A DNA stretch of 64,000 bases. It comes from Luteimonas chenhongjianii. Lineage in GTDB: Bacteria > Pseudomonadota > Gammaproteobacteria > Xanthomonadales > Xanthomonadaceae. Within the stretch, counting starts at the first letter, position 1. Every line of letters starts with the position of its first letter. The notes below the pieces were generated by a model, which was not told the DNA's origin, made no database searches, and saw nothing but the letters and a program-made list of their open reading frames with translations. Location: contig NZ_CP023406.1 of NCBI RefSeq assembly GCF_002327105.1, positions 2,852,001 to 2,916,000 of the forward strand. The letters run 5' to 3'. The position numbers and the translations under genes were made by a program. Positions 38,928-47,771 of the stretch are shown here, in pieces.

Positions 38928-39302
38928 TCAGGGCCGCGTGGGCGTCGGCATGGTCTGGAATTCCTGACCGGTCACCGGATCACGCGCCCGACCGGGCGTG
39001 GTCTGCTGTGCATCCGGCACGATGCGGCCCTGGGCGTCGCGCACCGGCGTGGGAACCGCCGGTGCCGGCTGTATGGGTTGCGTCGTCGTCGCTGGCCGGA
39101 TCGGCGTGGAGGGTCCGCTTTCCGGAATGGTGCCCACGGGATGGGCGCGTTGCGAGGCATCGGCCGGAATCGTGGCCGGCTTCGGCTGCGTGGCGGTCTG
39201 CGGCAACGGATTGCTCGGACGCTGCAGTTGCTGGGCCCAACCGGGCGCGGTGACGCAGGCGGTCAGCAGCGCGGCGGTCGACAACAGGGACATGCGGTTC
39301 AT
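38928..39302 (-). CDS. Pro/Gln/Thr-rich exported protein
   Basis: A 124-residue protein with a signal peptide (MNRMSLLSTAALLTACV; cleavage near GWA). The mature part is low-complexity, rich in Pro, Thr, Gln and Ala, with no cysteines after the signal. It could be a periplasmic linker or cell-wall-associated protein. No family recognised. It reads toward the old yellow enzyme gene. Confidence 0.6.
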   Translation of the reverse strand: MNRMSLLSTAALLTACVTAPGWAQQLQRPSNPLPQTATQPKPATIPADASQRAHPVGTIPESGPSTPIRPATTTQPIQPAPAVPTPVRDAQGRIVPDAQQTTPGRARDPVTGQEFQTMPTPTRP

Positions 39303-39378
39303 GGCGGCGCCTGGGATCGGGGAGTGTCCCGACGCTAGGCGCCGCGTCATGCAGCGGGCATGAATTCCCCGTACTCAG

Positions 39379-39750
39379 TCAGTCCACGCAGATCGTCGAG
39401 GCGACACCATCGCGGACACGCTGCTGGCAACCGAAGGGATTGGTATCGACGCTGCATTTGCCGCCGACCTGGGTGCCATCCACGCTGCCTTCCGGGGCGA
39501 TGCACTGGCCCTCGCACTGATCGCTGTCGATGCAGGCCTTGCCTGCGTCGGTGGTCTGCAGCAGGCACTGCTTGACCGGTGCACGGCCCAGCTGGGTCCA
39601 CTGGCCACCTTCGCGCATGCAGTCGGTTTCGTTGGTGATCGTGGCCTTGTCGGGACCGCCGATCGGCATGACCCCGTCCACACGCTCGGCGGGGGCGCTG
39701 CAGGCCGCCAGCAGGGCGACGAGGATGACGGAAGCGATGCGTTTGATCAT
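39379..39750 (-). CDS. Cys-rich putative lipoprotein
   Basis: A 123-residue lipoprotein: MIKRIASVILVALLAACS, lipobox LAAC. The mature part has several Cys residues (CMREGG, QCLL, CIDSDQCEGQCI, CSVDTNPFGCQQR, TICVD), likely paired as disulfides in the periplasm. I recognise no family; the Cys spacing resembles small secreted binding or inhibitor proteins. It has its own start, with the SD not obvious. Confidence 0.65.
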   Translation of the reverse strand: MIKRIASVILVALLAACSAPAERVDGVMPIGGPDKATITNETDCMREGGQWTQLGRAPVKQCLLQTTDAGKACIDSDQCEGQCIAPEGSVDGTQVGGKCSVDTNPFGCQQRVRDGVASTICVD

Positions 39751-39926
39751 GGGACAGGTCCGCGGGAAGGTGGCGGCGAGTCTAGCGACGACCATGTGAA
39801 CTGGTGTGCGTGGGGTGCGCGGGCCGCCGAGTGCGGACGGCGATCACCCCGGCCATGTCGATCGCGACGATCTTCGCTCGTCGTCACTGATGCCACCAAC
39901 CGCCAACACTTCCGGGGAGTTCGATC

Positions 39927-40550
39927 ATGCGCACACTTGTCGTCGCCGCCTTCCTCAGCCTCGATGGCGTCATGCAGGCCCCCGGGGGACCGGACGAAGA
40001 CCGCGATGGCGGCTTCCAGTTCGGCGGCTGGGTGGCGCCCCACGTCGATGTGGCCTTCGGTGAGGCAATGGGCGCGTTGTTCTCGCGGCCTTTCGAGTTG
40101 CTGCTCGGCCGGCGCACCTACGACATCTTCGCCGCGCACTGGCCGCGCGTGCCGGCAGACAGCGAGGATGCGGGACTGGCCGACCTGTTCAACCGCACCG
40201 CCAAGCACGTGGCCACGCACAGGCCGGCGTCCCTGGACTGGCGCAACAGTCACGCGCTCGGCAGCGATGCCGTTGCCAGCGTGGCCGCGCTGAAGGCGCA
40301 GGACGGGCCGACCCTGGTGACCCAGGGCAGCAGCCAGCTGGTCCGACAACTGCTTGCCGCCAACCTCGTCGACGAACTGCGCCTACTGACGTTTCCGATC
40401 GTGCTGGGCGCCGGCAAGCGGTTGTTCGACGCGGATTCGTATCCGGCGGGCTTCAGGCTCGAATACGGCGCGATCTCGCAGAACGGCATCGTGATCGCCC
40501 GGTACGCGCGGACCGGTGGGGTCGAAACCGGGTCGTTCGCGATCGATTGA
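39927..40550 (+). CDS. Dihydrofolate-reductase-like family protein (RibD C-terminal fold)
   Basis: A 207-residue protein of the RibD-C/DHFR-like superfamily: VVAAFLSLDGVMQAPGGPDED, FELLLGRRTYDIFAAHWP, then GPTLVTQGSSQLVRQLL and DELRLLTFPIVLGAGKRLF. It probably binds NADPH; the substrate is not known. It differs from true DHFR and is common in Actinobacteria and xanthomonads next to YCII genes. The ATG at 39927 is preceded by GGGG. It stands alone. Confidence 0.85.
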   Translation: MRTLVVAAFLSLDGVMQAPGGPDEDRDGGFQFGGWVAPHVDVAFGEAMGALFSRPFELLLGRRTYDIFAAHWPRVPADSEDAGLADLFNRTAKHVATHRPASLDWRNSHALGSDAVASVAALKAQDGPTLVTQGSSQLVRQLLAANLVDELRLLTFPIVLGAGKRLFDADSYPAGFRLEYGAISQNGIVIARYARTGGVETGSFAID

Positions 40551-40686
40551 GCTCGAGCCTGCGGGAGCTGCCTCCCCGCACCCGTCCCCCGACGCCGCGC
40601 CCGTCATGCGCGGATGTCTGCCGTGCATGCGTGCATTGGATTCCTTGCGCGCACCCGGCCGGCCGACAGGGTGCCTGCCGGCCTAT

Positions 40687-40733
40687 TGACTACATCTGTA
40701 GTCAGGTGCATGGTGACGACACGTGTAGTCACC
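40687..40733 (+). promoter_or_regulatory. blaI: Two BlaI-type operators overlapping the blaI promoter
   Basis: Operator 1 (40687-40704) is TGACTACA TC TGTAGTCA, a near-perfect 18-base palindrome. Operator 2 (40712-40733) is a 22-base palindrome with one mismatch around GACGACACGTGTAGTC. Centres are 27 bases apart. BlaI/MecI binds TACA/TGTA palindromes, so autoregulation is expected; a TTGACT -35-like word begins one base before operator 1. Confidence 0.8.
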
Positions 40734-40743
40734 GAGAAGTGTC

Positions 40744-41133
40744 ATGGCGAAGAAAACCGTCGGGGATCAGGAACTGGCCCTGCTGCAACATCTCGCGGAA
40801 GCCGGCCCGTCGAGCGTCGGCGAAGTCGCCGCGACCTTCGGCGAGCCGCGCGGGCTCGCCCGCTCCACGGTGCTGACCATGATGGAGCGGCTGCGCGCGA
40901 AGTCGTATCTGCGCCGCAGCCAGTCCGGGGGCGGCGTGTTCCGCTACGCCCCGACCACCCAGCAGGACGAGGTGGTGCACAGCGCGATCGGCAGTTTCGT
41001 CGAGAAGACCCTGCAGGGTTCCGTTTCGCCGTTCGTGGCCTGGATGTCGGAGCGCAAGGAGGTGAGCGCCGACGAGCTGGCCGAACTCGAGGCGCTCGTC
41101 GCCACCCTGCAATCCAAGCGTCGGGAGTCCTGA
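40744..41133 (+). CDS. blaI: BlaI/MecI-family transcriptional repressor
   Basis: A 129-residue winged-helix repressor. The N-terminal domain (GEVAATFGEPRGLARSTVLTMMERL) reads like the DNA-binding part of BlaI/MecI, and the C-terminal helix allows dimerisation. Classical members control beta-lactamase or PBP2a; in xanthomonads the partner is often an M56 membrane protein, as here (blaR-like gene 1 base after the stop). Two palindromic operators lie upstream. No beta-lactamase gene is present in the window. Confidence 0.9.
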   Translation: MAKKTVGDQELALLQHLAEAGPSSVGEVAATFGEPRGLARSTVLTMMERLRAKSYLRRSQSGGGVFRYAPTTQQDEVVHSAIGSFVEKTLQGSVSPFVAWMSERKEVSADELAELEALVATLQSKRRES

Positions 41134-41134
41134 C

Positions 41135-43000
41135 ATGGCCATCGCGCTGTTGATCGACACCCTGCTGCCGCGACTGCTCGCCGCCAGCATCCAGGGCACG
41201 CTGCTGGTCACCCTGGTCTGGGCGCTGTGCCGCGCCCTGCCGCGACTCTCCCCGAATGCGCGCTGCTGGCTGTGGTGGCTGGTCGCCCTGCAACTGGTGG
41301 TCGGCCTCGTCTGGTCGAACCCGGTGGCGCTGCCGCTGCTGCCCGCGTTCGAACAACTCGCGATGCCGGTCCCGCCGGTGGAACCGATGCAGGCGGGCGC
41401 AGCCGGGCTTGCGGCGTTCGCAAGCGGCGATCCGGTGCAGTTCGCACCCGAGGCGTCGACGCCCTGGTCATGGCCGCTGCTTGTCGCGTCGATATGGCTG
41501 CTCGGGCTCGTCGCGATGATCGCCCGCAGCCTGTCCGGCCTGCGCGCGTCGCGACGCCTGATCCGCACGGCCGAGCCCTGCAGCGATCGCACCCTGTTGC
41601 AGGCGCTCGTACTGGCCGCCGACGCGCATGGCCTGCGCGCTGCGCCCGATGTCCGCGTCTCCGATGCGATCACCTCGCCACAGCTGATCGGCCCCTGGCA
41701 CCCGGTGCTGCTGCTGCCGCGCGGCTACGGCGAGGCGCTGCAGGCCGACGAGCTCGACATGGCGCTGACCCACGAACTCGTGCACCTGCAGCGGCGCGAT
41801 CTGTGGCTGGGTCTGCTGCCGGCGCTTGCCCAACACCTGTTCTGGTTCCACCCGCTCGCGCACCTGGCAGCGCGCGAGTACGGCCTGGCCCGCGAAGGCG
41901 CTTGCGATGCCGCAGTGCTGGCGGGTCACGAACACGGCGCCCGCGAGTACGCCCAGCTGCTGCTGCGCCTGGGCATCGCGCCGCGCCCCGAAGCCGGGCT
42001 GGCCAGCGCCTCGCCCGACTACACCTTCCTCAAGCGGAGACTGACCATGCTCAAGACCACCCGCCCGCTGTCGAGTGCCATTGCCCTGTCGACGACCCTG
42101 CTGGTCGCGACCGTCGGCGTGCTGCCCTACCGCATCACCAATGCCGCGACGCCGCCCGCGCCGCCGGCGCCACTCGCACCACCGGCTGCCTCGACCCTGC
42201 CTGCCCCGCCCGCCCCGCCGGCGCCCCGCGCGCCTGCCCTGCCCCCACTGCCTGCGACGCCGCCTGCTCCCTCGGCGCCCGCTCCGATTGACCTGCCGCC
42301 CACGCCCACGCCCGCACTGCCTGCCGAACCGACCGCGCCGCCTGCGCCGCCCGCTGGTGTCGTCAACAGTTCGCGTGGGCACGTGCACACCATCCGCACC
42401 CGCCACGATGGTGACGGCGAGGGTGCGCTGCGCGGTACTTTCACCCTCGGCAAGCCGGGCGCCGAGTCCTACGTGCTCATCGATCCCGAGCACAACGTCG
42501 CCGTGGGTTCGACCGACGAACTCGCCGAAGCCCGCGCCGCGCAGCGTGGCAATGAATCATTGCTGTGGCTGCGTCGGGGCGATGCGCGCTACGTGGTCCG
42601 CGATGCCGACACCATCGGGCGCTTCCGCGAGGCCTTTGCCGACGTGGCCCGGCTGGGCGAACGGCAGGGGGCGTTGGGTGCTGAGCAGGGGGCGCTGGGT
42701 GCCGAGCAGGGTGAACTCGGTGCGCGGCAGGGCGAAATCGGCGGACGTGTCGCCGACCTTGCCCTGCAGGCGGTGCGCAATGGCGACGATGCCTCGCGCC
42801 GCACCGCGCTCGCCGCGCTCGAGGCCGAGTCGCGCGCGCTCGGTGCGAAGCTGGGCACCATGAGCGGTCAGCAGGTTGCACTGGCCGAGCAGCAGAGCGC
42901 CTTGGCCCGCCAGCAGGCCGACGCCCAGGCCCGCGCCAACCGGCAGGCACGTTCGTTGCTCGACGAAGCCGTTTCCAGCGGCCGCGCCCAACGCCTCTGA
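41135..43000 (+). CDS. M56-family BlaR1-like sensor protease with Pro-rich and heptad-repeat tail
   Basis: A 621-residue membrane protein. N-terminal helices lead to a zinc metalloprotease domain with HELVH (213-217) and REGACDAA downstream. Then a helix (SSAIALSTTLLVATVGVLPY) is followed by an extended Pro/Ala-rich region and a C-terminal coiled-coil with heptads such as GALGAEQ and GELGARQ (about 500-535). No beta-lactam-binding domain is seen, so it is not a canonical BlaR1. It likely degrades the BlaI repressor upon a periplasmic signal. It starts 1 base after the blaI stop. Confidence 0.82.
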   Translation: MAIALLIDTLLPRLLAASIQGTLLVTLVWALCRALPRLSPNARCWLWWLVALQLVVGLVWSNPVALPLLPAFEQLAMPVPPVEPMQAGAAGLAAFASGDPVQFAPEASTPWSWPLLVASIWLLGLVAMIARSLSGLRASRRLIRTAEPCSDRTLLQALVLAADAHGLRAAPDVRVSDAITSPQLIGPWHPVLLLPRGYGEALQADELDMALTHELVHLQRRDLWLGLLPALAQHLFWFHPLAHLAAREYGLAREGACDAAVLAGHEHGAREYAQLLLRLGIAPRPEAGLASASPDYTFLKRRLTMLKTTRPLSSAIALSTTLLVATVGVLPYRITNAATPPAPPAPLAPPAASTLPAPPAPPAPRAPALPPLPATPPAPSAPAPIDLPPTPTPALPAEPTAPPAPPAGVVNSSRGHVHTIRTRHDGDGEGALRGTFTLGKPGAESYVLIDPEHNVAVGSTDELAEARAAQRGNESLLWLRRGDARYVVRDADTIGRFREAFADVARLGERQGALGAEQGALGAEQGELGARQGEIGGRVADLALQAVRNGDDASRRTALAALEAESRALGAKLGTMSGQQVALAEQQSALARQQADAQARANRQARSLLDEAVSSGRAQRL

Positions 43001-43474
43001 GCCGACTCAGTGTGGCCCGACGGCCCGGTCATCGACCGGGCCGTTCCGCTATGTACCCCACGGCGAGCCAGGCGTGGCCGATGCTCGGGTACGCGTCGGG
43101 CCGATGCGTGGATAGCGTGCCGAGGCTGATCGTTCGGCTGGCTCGCTTGACCAGTGATGGGCTGGACCTGTCGCCACCGGCCCCTTTCGCGGCGCGATCA
43201 GCTGCGCCACGTGGGGCGACCCAGCACCCGGGCACACGTCGATGCCTGCGCGTTCAGTGGCCACGCGCCTCGGCAACAGGACCGGATGCCGGCTTTCGTG
43301 GCCGGTTGGACCCACAACGGCGGCCGGGCGGGCCGCCATTTCTTTCAGTCGCAGTCCGAAATGCCCACCCGCCTTTCGCGCCGTGATCGCCGTCCGCGAC
43401 GCCCGCGCGGCGAGCTCTGATGGTGACAGCGCGTATCGCCGCACGGCGCGTCCTGTGCAGGGGCCGGCTAGCCC
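43001..43474. other. Intergenic region with a hairpin at its start
   Basis: A hairpin (43020-43044, 11-bp stem) is near the M56 gene end and may terminate its transcript. The rest of the 474 bases has only unconvincing open frames; no motif recognised. Confidence 0.4.
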
Positions 43475-44503
43475 TCAGCGCGGGACCGCAGCAGCGCCTG
43501 CGATCTTCAGCGGCACACGCGCCAGAGTGCTGTCGGAGGCCAGATACAGCGTGTGGCGATCGGCATCGCCGAAGGTCACGTTGGCGACCGGGCCGCCGGT
43601 CGCGATCCTGCCCAGGCGCGTACCGTCGGCCGCGAACACCAGCACGCCACCCGGACCGGTCGCGAGCACCGTGCCGTCGGCCGCGATCGCCATGCCGTCC
43701 GGCAGGCCGGGCGCGTCGTCACCGACCAGATCCGTGGCATCGGCGAACACGCGCCGCGAGGTCACCGCGCCGGCGGCATCGAGCGCATAGGCCATCCAGA
43801 TCGCGCGCGCCGGGTCGGAATTGGCGACGTAGAGCGTGCGTTCGTCGGGCGAGAGCGCGATGCCGTTGGGGCGCGTGAGGCCGTCGTCGAGCAGATGCAC
43901 GCTGCCGTCGGGGTCGAGCCGGTAGACGCCATTGAAAGGCAGTTCCTTGACCGGAGATTCGTCCAGCCCCTCCAGGCCATACGGCGGATCGGTGAAGAAG
44001 ATCGCGCCGTCGCTGCGGGCGACGACATCGTTCGGGCTGTTGAAGCGACGGCCGTCAAAGGCGCGCGCGAGGACGGTCTTGCGCTTCGTGCGCGGGTCGA
44101 GCCGCGCGAGCGTGCGGCTGCCGGAATCGGCCATCAGCACGCTGCCCGACGGCTCCACGAACAGGCCGTTGGCACCGGCCTCGCGCAGTACCTCGGTCGG
44201 CGGGCCGTCGTAGCCGGACGGCTCTAGAAACACAGAGATGCCGTCGGTGTCGGACCAGCGGTGGATGCGGTTTTCCGGCACGTCGGTGAAGAGCAGATAG
44301 CTGCCGTCGTCGATCCACGCCGGCCCTTCGGCCCAGGTGAAGCCTTCGGCCAGGCGCTCGATGCGCGCGTCGGGCGCAACCACGTCGTGGAAGCGCGGAT
44401 CCTCGGCGCTCAGCGCGGCGCGCGACTGCGCGACTGGCGTGCTCGCGCAGCCACCGATCAGCGTGGCGCAGATCAGGCCAGACAGCGGGGAAAAAAAGCG
44501 CAT
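43475..44503 (-). CDS. SMP-30/gluconolactonase-like lipoprotein
   Basis: A 342-residue lipoprotein (MRFFSPLSGLICATLIGGCAS, lipobox LIGGC). Beta-propeller of the SMP-30/LRE family: metal-binding pattern EGPAWIDDG (Glu), SPNDVV (Asn), RPNGIALSP (Asn) and LPDGMAIAADG (Asp). Such enzymes hydrolyse lactones, often Ca-dependent. The start is the ATG at 44503 with GAGG upstream; an ATG four codons earlier is also possible. It is divergent from the DODA gene with 236 bases between. Confidence 0.88.
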   Translation of the reverse strand: MRFFSPLSGLICATLIGGCASTPVAQSRAALSAEDPRFHDVVAPDARIERLAEGFTWAEGPAWIDDGSYLLFTDVPENRIHRWSDTDGISVFLEPSGYDGPPTEVLREAGANGLFVEPSGSVLMADSGSRTLARLDPRTKRKTVLARAFDGRRFNSPNDVVARSDGAIFFTDPPYGLEGLDESPVKELPFNGVYRLDPDGSVHLLDDGLTRPNGIALSPDERTLYVANSDPARAIWMAYALDAAGAVTSRRVFADATDLVGDDAPGLPDGMAIAADGTVLATGPGGVLVFAADGTRLGRIATGGPVANVTFGDADRHTLYLASDSTLARVPLKIAGAAAVPR

Positions 44504-44739
44504 GGCATGCCTCATACAGGTCCGGACGTTGAAGCGTGCCACGTTGGCTGGGCAAGCGCCGTACGCCTGCGCCGGGAAGCGGTGGGCACCAGTCACACCC
44601 GGGACAAGCCGAGGCGGCGCCCCACTGCGTCCGCAACAGAGCTTTGCTCCGGCGCCCGTTTAATCCGCCGCCGACCGGCTCCAGTTTCTGCCCGCGGCCG
44701 CTCCCCTTCCGGCCGCGATGCCGCCGCCCAGGAGTTTCC

Positions 44740-45543
44740 ATGTCCCGTTTGCCCGCGCTCTTCATTTCGCACGGCTCGCCGATGACCGCGCTCGAGCCCG
44801 GCAAGGTCGGCGAACGCCTGGCCGAGCTGGCTGCCAGCCTGCCGCGGCCACGCGCGATCGTGCTTGCTTCGGCGCACTGGCTCACCCGCTCCCCGCAGGT
44901 CGGCGGCGCGGCGACGCCCGGGACCGTGCACGATTTCGGCGGCTTCCCGCAGGCGCTGTTCGACATCCGCTATCCAGCGCCCGGCGATCCGGTACTGAGC
45001 GCGCGCGTGGCCGCGCTGCTGCAGGGGGCCGGCCTGCAGCCGCAGGTTGATCCGGACCGCGGGCTCGATCACGGCGTCTGGGTGCCACTGCGCCTGCTCT
45101 ATCCGGCCGCCGACATTCCGGTGGTGCCGGTGTCGATCCAGCCCGGCCTCGGTCCTGCGCACCAGCTGCGGATCGGCCGCGCGCTCGCGCCACTGCGCGA
45201 CGAGGACGTGCTCGTGATCGGTTCGGGCAGCATCACCCACAACCTGCACGACTGGCGCAGCTACGACGAGGCGCGACAGGCGCCTTACGTGCAGCCCTTC
45301 ATCGACTGGATCGAACAGCGGATGGCCGCCGAGGATGTCGATGCCCTGCTCGACTACCGGCGCCAGGCGCCGTACGCCGAGCGCGCGCATCCCACCGATG
45401 AACACCTGCTGCCGCTGTACGTGGCGATGGGCGCCGGCGGAACACCAATGCGCGCGCAGCGGATCGATGCGGGCATCGACATGGGGTTTCTGGCGATGGA
45501 CATCTACCGCTTCGATGGCGAGCCGGCGCCGCTCGCTGACTGA
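44740..45543 (+). CDS. DODA-type extradiol dioxygenase (YgiD-like)
   Basis: A 267-residue LigB-fold enzyme resembling E. coli YgiD (zinc-dependent 4,5-DOPA dioxygenase). Metal-ligand candidates are His11 (FISHGSP), a His in LDHGVW and one in GSITHNL. SAHW and ERAHPTDEHLLPL are also conserved. It opens catechol-like rings; the physiological substrate is not known. CAGGAG lies 5-7 bases before the ATG. Followed by a REP-like hairpin. Confidence 0.92.
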   Translation: MSRLPALFISHGSPMTALEPGKVGERLAELAASLPRPRAIVLASAHWLTRSPQVGGAATPGTVHDFGGFPQALFDIRYPAPGDPVLSARVAALLQGAGLQPQVDPDRGLDHGVWVPLRLLYPAADIPVVPVSIQPGLGPAHQLRIGRALAPLRDEDVLVIGSGSITHNLHDWRSYDEARQAPYVQPFIDWIEQRMAAEDVDALLDYRRQAPYAERAHPTDEHLLPLYVAMGAGGTPMRAQRIDAGIDMGFLAMDIYRFDGEPAPLAD

Positions 45544-45657
45544 GCACACACTGGAGTGCGCGGGACGGGGCTAGCGTGCGCCCTGGCGATGACGCGACAG
45601 TGCGGCTTGGTCTCGCGAACCAGCGAATGCGGCATCGGAACATCTGCCCCCACCCAA

Positions 45658-45681
45658 CCCTCCCCCGCTTGCGGGGGAGGG
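45658..45681. repeat. Single REP-like hairpin
   Basis: An 11-bp stem (45658-45668 with 45671-45681) of C/G-rich sequence between the convergent DODA and permease genes. It resembles the CCCAACCC...GGGAGAGG units of the 59.5-60 kb array and may serve as terminator here. Confidence 0.6.
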
Positions 45682-45727
45682 CTCCGGCTTACGGCGAACC
45701 TTGGGAATTGGCGCGATCCGCAGGCGA

Positions 45728-47092
45728 TCAGCCGCGTTTGCCCGTCCGCTCGCGCATGTGGGCTTCGTCATCGAGCCAGTTCTGGTCCTTGTTCTTCAGG
45801 AAGAACACGTAGACCACCAGCGAAACCGCGATCACCAACGTCGCGTAGACCACGAAGGCCGAGACCCGGTCCGACTTCAGCGCTGCCTGGTAGGCCAGGG
45901 GCGCGGTGCCGCCGAAGGCCGAGTTCGCCAGTGCATACCCCAGGCCCACGCCCAGTGCGCGCACGTGCGTGGGGAAGAGCTCGGCCTTCACCACCGCGTT
46001 GATCGAGGTATAGCCGGTCAGGATCACGAAGCCGATGGCGAGGATCACGAATGCCGACAGCGCACTGGTCTGCTGCGGCAGCGCGGTGACCAGGTACCAG
46101 GTGTAGAGCACGCCGCCGATGCCGAAGAACACCAGCAGGCGCTTGCGGCCGACGCTGTCCGACAGCCAGCCGCCGACCGGCTGCAGCAGCATCAGGAAGG
46201 TCAGCAGGCCGAGGTTGATCCAGGTGCCGACGATGGCGTCGTCGCCGGCGAACGCGGCCTGGATCATCTTCGGGCCGTTGACCGAGTAGGTGTAGAACGC
46301 CACCGTGCCGCCGGCGGTGATCAGGAAGCACAGCAGCAGGGGACGCCACTGGTGGACGAACAATTCGCGGATCGAACCCGATGCCTGCGCGCCGCCAGTC
46401 CTGGCGGCTTCAATGGAATCGGATTCCAGCGATTCGTCCATCGTACGACGCAGCCAGAACACGACGATCGCGGCGACGCCGCCGACGCCGAATGCCACGC
46501 GCCAGCCCCACTCGGAGATCTGCGACGTATCCAGCGTCAACAGCATTGCCAGCAGCGTCGCCTGCGCAAGCACGTGGCCACCGACCAGGGTCACGTAGTG
46601 GAACGAGGACAGGAAGCCGCGGCGGCCGGGGATCGCGGCCTCGGACATGTAGGTCGCGCTGGCGCCGTACTCGCCGCCCGTCGCAAAGCCCTGTACCAGG
46701 CGCGCGATCAGCAGCAGCACCGCCGCCCAGATTCCGATCTGCTGGGCGGTCGGACTGATCGCGATGAGAAACGAACAGCCGGCCATCACCGACACCGATA
46801 CCGTCAACGCCAGGCGCCGGCCGTAGCGATCGGCGAAGCGACCGAAGTACCACGCGCCGATCGGGCGCATCAGGAAGGTCGCGGCGAAGATCGCCCATAC
46901 GTACAGGGTGGAATTCTTGTCGTCCGGCGCGAAGAACTGAGATTCGAAGTACACCGCGAACACCGAGTACACATACACGTCGAACCACTCGACGAGGTTG
47001 CCGGCCGAGCCCTTGAGGGTGTTGGACACCGAACGGCGCAGGCTTGCGGGGCGCACGGCGCTGACGGCGGCGGGCGCGACAGGAGCACTCAT
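45728..47092 (-). CDS. MFS metabolite:H+ symporter (alpha-ketoglutarate permease-like)
   Basis: A 454-residue, 12-helix permease of the metabolite:H+ symporter subfamily. The SAGNLVEWFDVYVYSVFA start and RPIGAWYFGRFADRYGRR, plus GFATGGEYGASATYMSE and PTHVRALGVGLGYALANS, are hallmarks. Relatives (KgtP, ShiA, ProP) import dicarboxylates or osmolytes; the cargo here is unknown. The ATG at 47092 fits. Divergent from the sigma factor gene. Confidence 0.88.
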   Translation of the reverse strand: MSAPVAPAAVSAVRPASLRRSVSNTLKGSAGNLVEWFDVYVYSVFAVYFESQFFAPDDKNSTLYVWAIFAATFLMRPIGAWYFGRFADRYGRRLALTVSVSVMAGCSFLIAISPTAQQIGIWAAVLLLIARLVQGFATGGEYGASATYMSEAAIPGRRGFLSSFHYVTLVGGHVLAQATLLAMLLTLDTSQISEWGWRVAFGVGGVAAIVVFWLRRTMDESLESDSIEAARTGGAQASGSIRELFVHQWRPLLLCFLITAGGTVAFYTYSVNGPKMIQAAFAGDDAIVGTWINLGLLTFLMLLQPVGGWLSDSVGRKRLLVFFGIGGVLYTWYLVTALPQQTSALSAFVILAIGFVILTGYTSINAVVKAELFPTHVRALGVGLGYALANSAFGGTAPLAYQAALKSDRVSAFVVYATLVIAVSLVVYVFFLKNKDQNWLDDEAHMRERTGKRG

Positions 47093-47250
47093 GAATGGAT
47101 CTGCTGGGCGGGACCGGGGCCGGAGTATAGGGGCGCTGCGGATTCATCCGCGGGGGCCGTCCACCAGCGCCGCCAATGGATGCCGATCGCATCCGTGATA
47201 TTCCCCGCCCGTGTGCGAACCATCCAATGACAGGTGCACCACGGCAACCC

Positions 47251-47760
47251 ATGGACACGACGGTTCCCATCGAAGACGAGCGCCAGGCATTCGCGAAGCA
47301 GCTGCAAGCGCACCACGGCATCGTTGCGACGGTGGCCGCGAGCTACTGCCGCGACCCCGACGATCGCGCCGACCTGGCCCAGGAGATCGCCATCCAGCTG
47401 TGGCGGGCGTGGCCGAAATACGACCCCGCGCGTCGCTTCAGCACGTGGATGTACCGGATTGCCCTGAACGTGGCGATCAGCGCCGTCCGCAATGCGGCAC
47501 ATCGCCACCGGCATGCAGTGCGGTTCGACGAGGCTCTGCACGACGTGGAGGATCCTGCGCCCAACGACCCGCAGGCCGAGCAACAGGTCCGCGCGCTGCA
47601 TCGCTTCATACACGCCCAGGCGCCGCTCGACCGGGCCCTGCTGCTGCTCTACCTCGACGACCGCAGCCATCGGGAGATGGCTGAGATCCTCGGCCTCAGC
47701 GAGACCAACGTCGCCACCAAGATCAGCCGGCTGCGCCAGCGGATCCGCAACGAACTGTGA
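47251..47760 (+). CDS. ECF-like RNA polymerase sigma factor
   Basis: A 169-residue sigma-70-family protein: region 2 (DLAQEIAIQLWRAWPKYD and FSTWMYRIALNVA), region 4 (LDDRSHREMAEILGLSETN, ISRLRQRIRNEL). It is an ECF-type sigma with a likely anti-sigma partner immediately downstream. The start is ambiguous: ATG 47251 (used) or ATG 47227, eight codons earlier; neither has a strong ribosome site. The signal and regulon cannot be deduced. Confidence 0.88.
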   Translation: MDTTVPIEDERQAFAKQLQAHHGIVATVAASYCRDPDDRADLAQEIAIQLWRAWPKYDPARRFSTWMYRIALNVAISAVRNAAHRHRHAVRFDEALHDVEDPAPNDPQAEQQVRALHRFIHAQAPLDRALLLLYLDDRSHREMAEILGLSETNVATKISRLRQRIRNEL

Positions 47761-47771
47761 AGGACACCGCC

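Noticed and set aside
40744..43000. Canonical beta-lactamase regulon (BlaI/BlaR1)
   Set aside because: No beta-lactamase gene is in the window and the M56 protein lacks a penicillin-binding sensor domain, so I call only the repressor and protease families.
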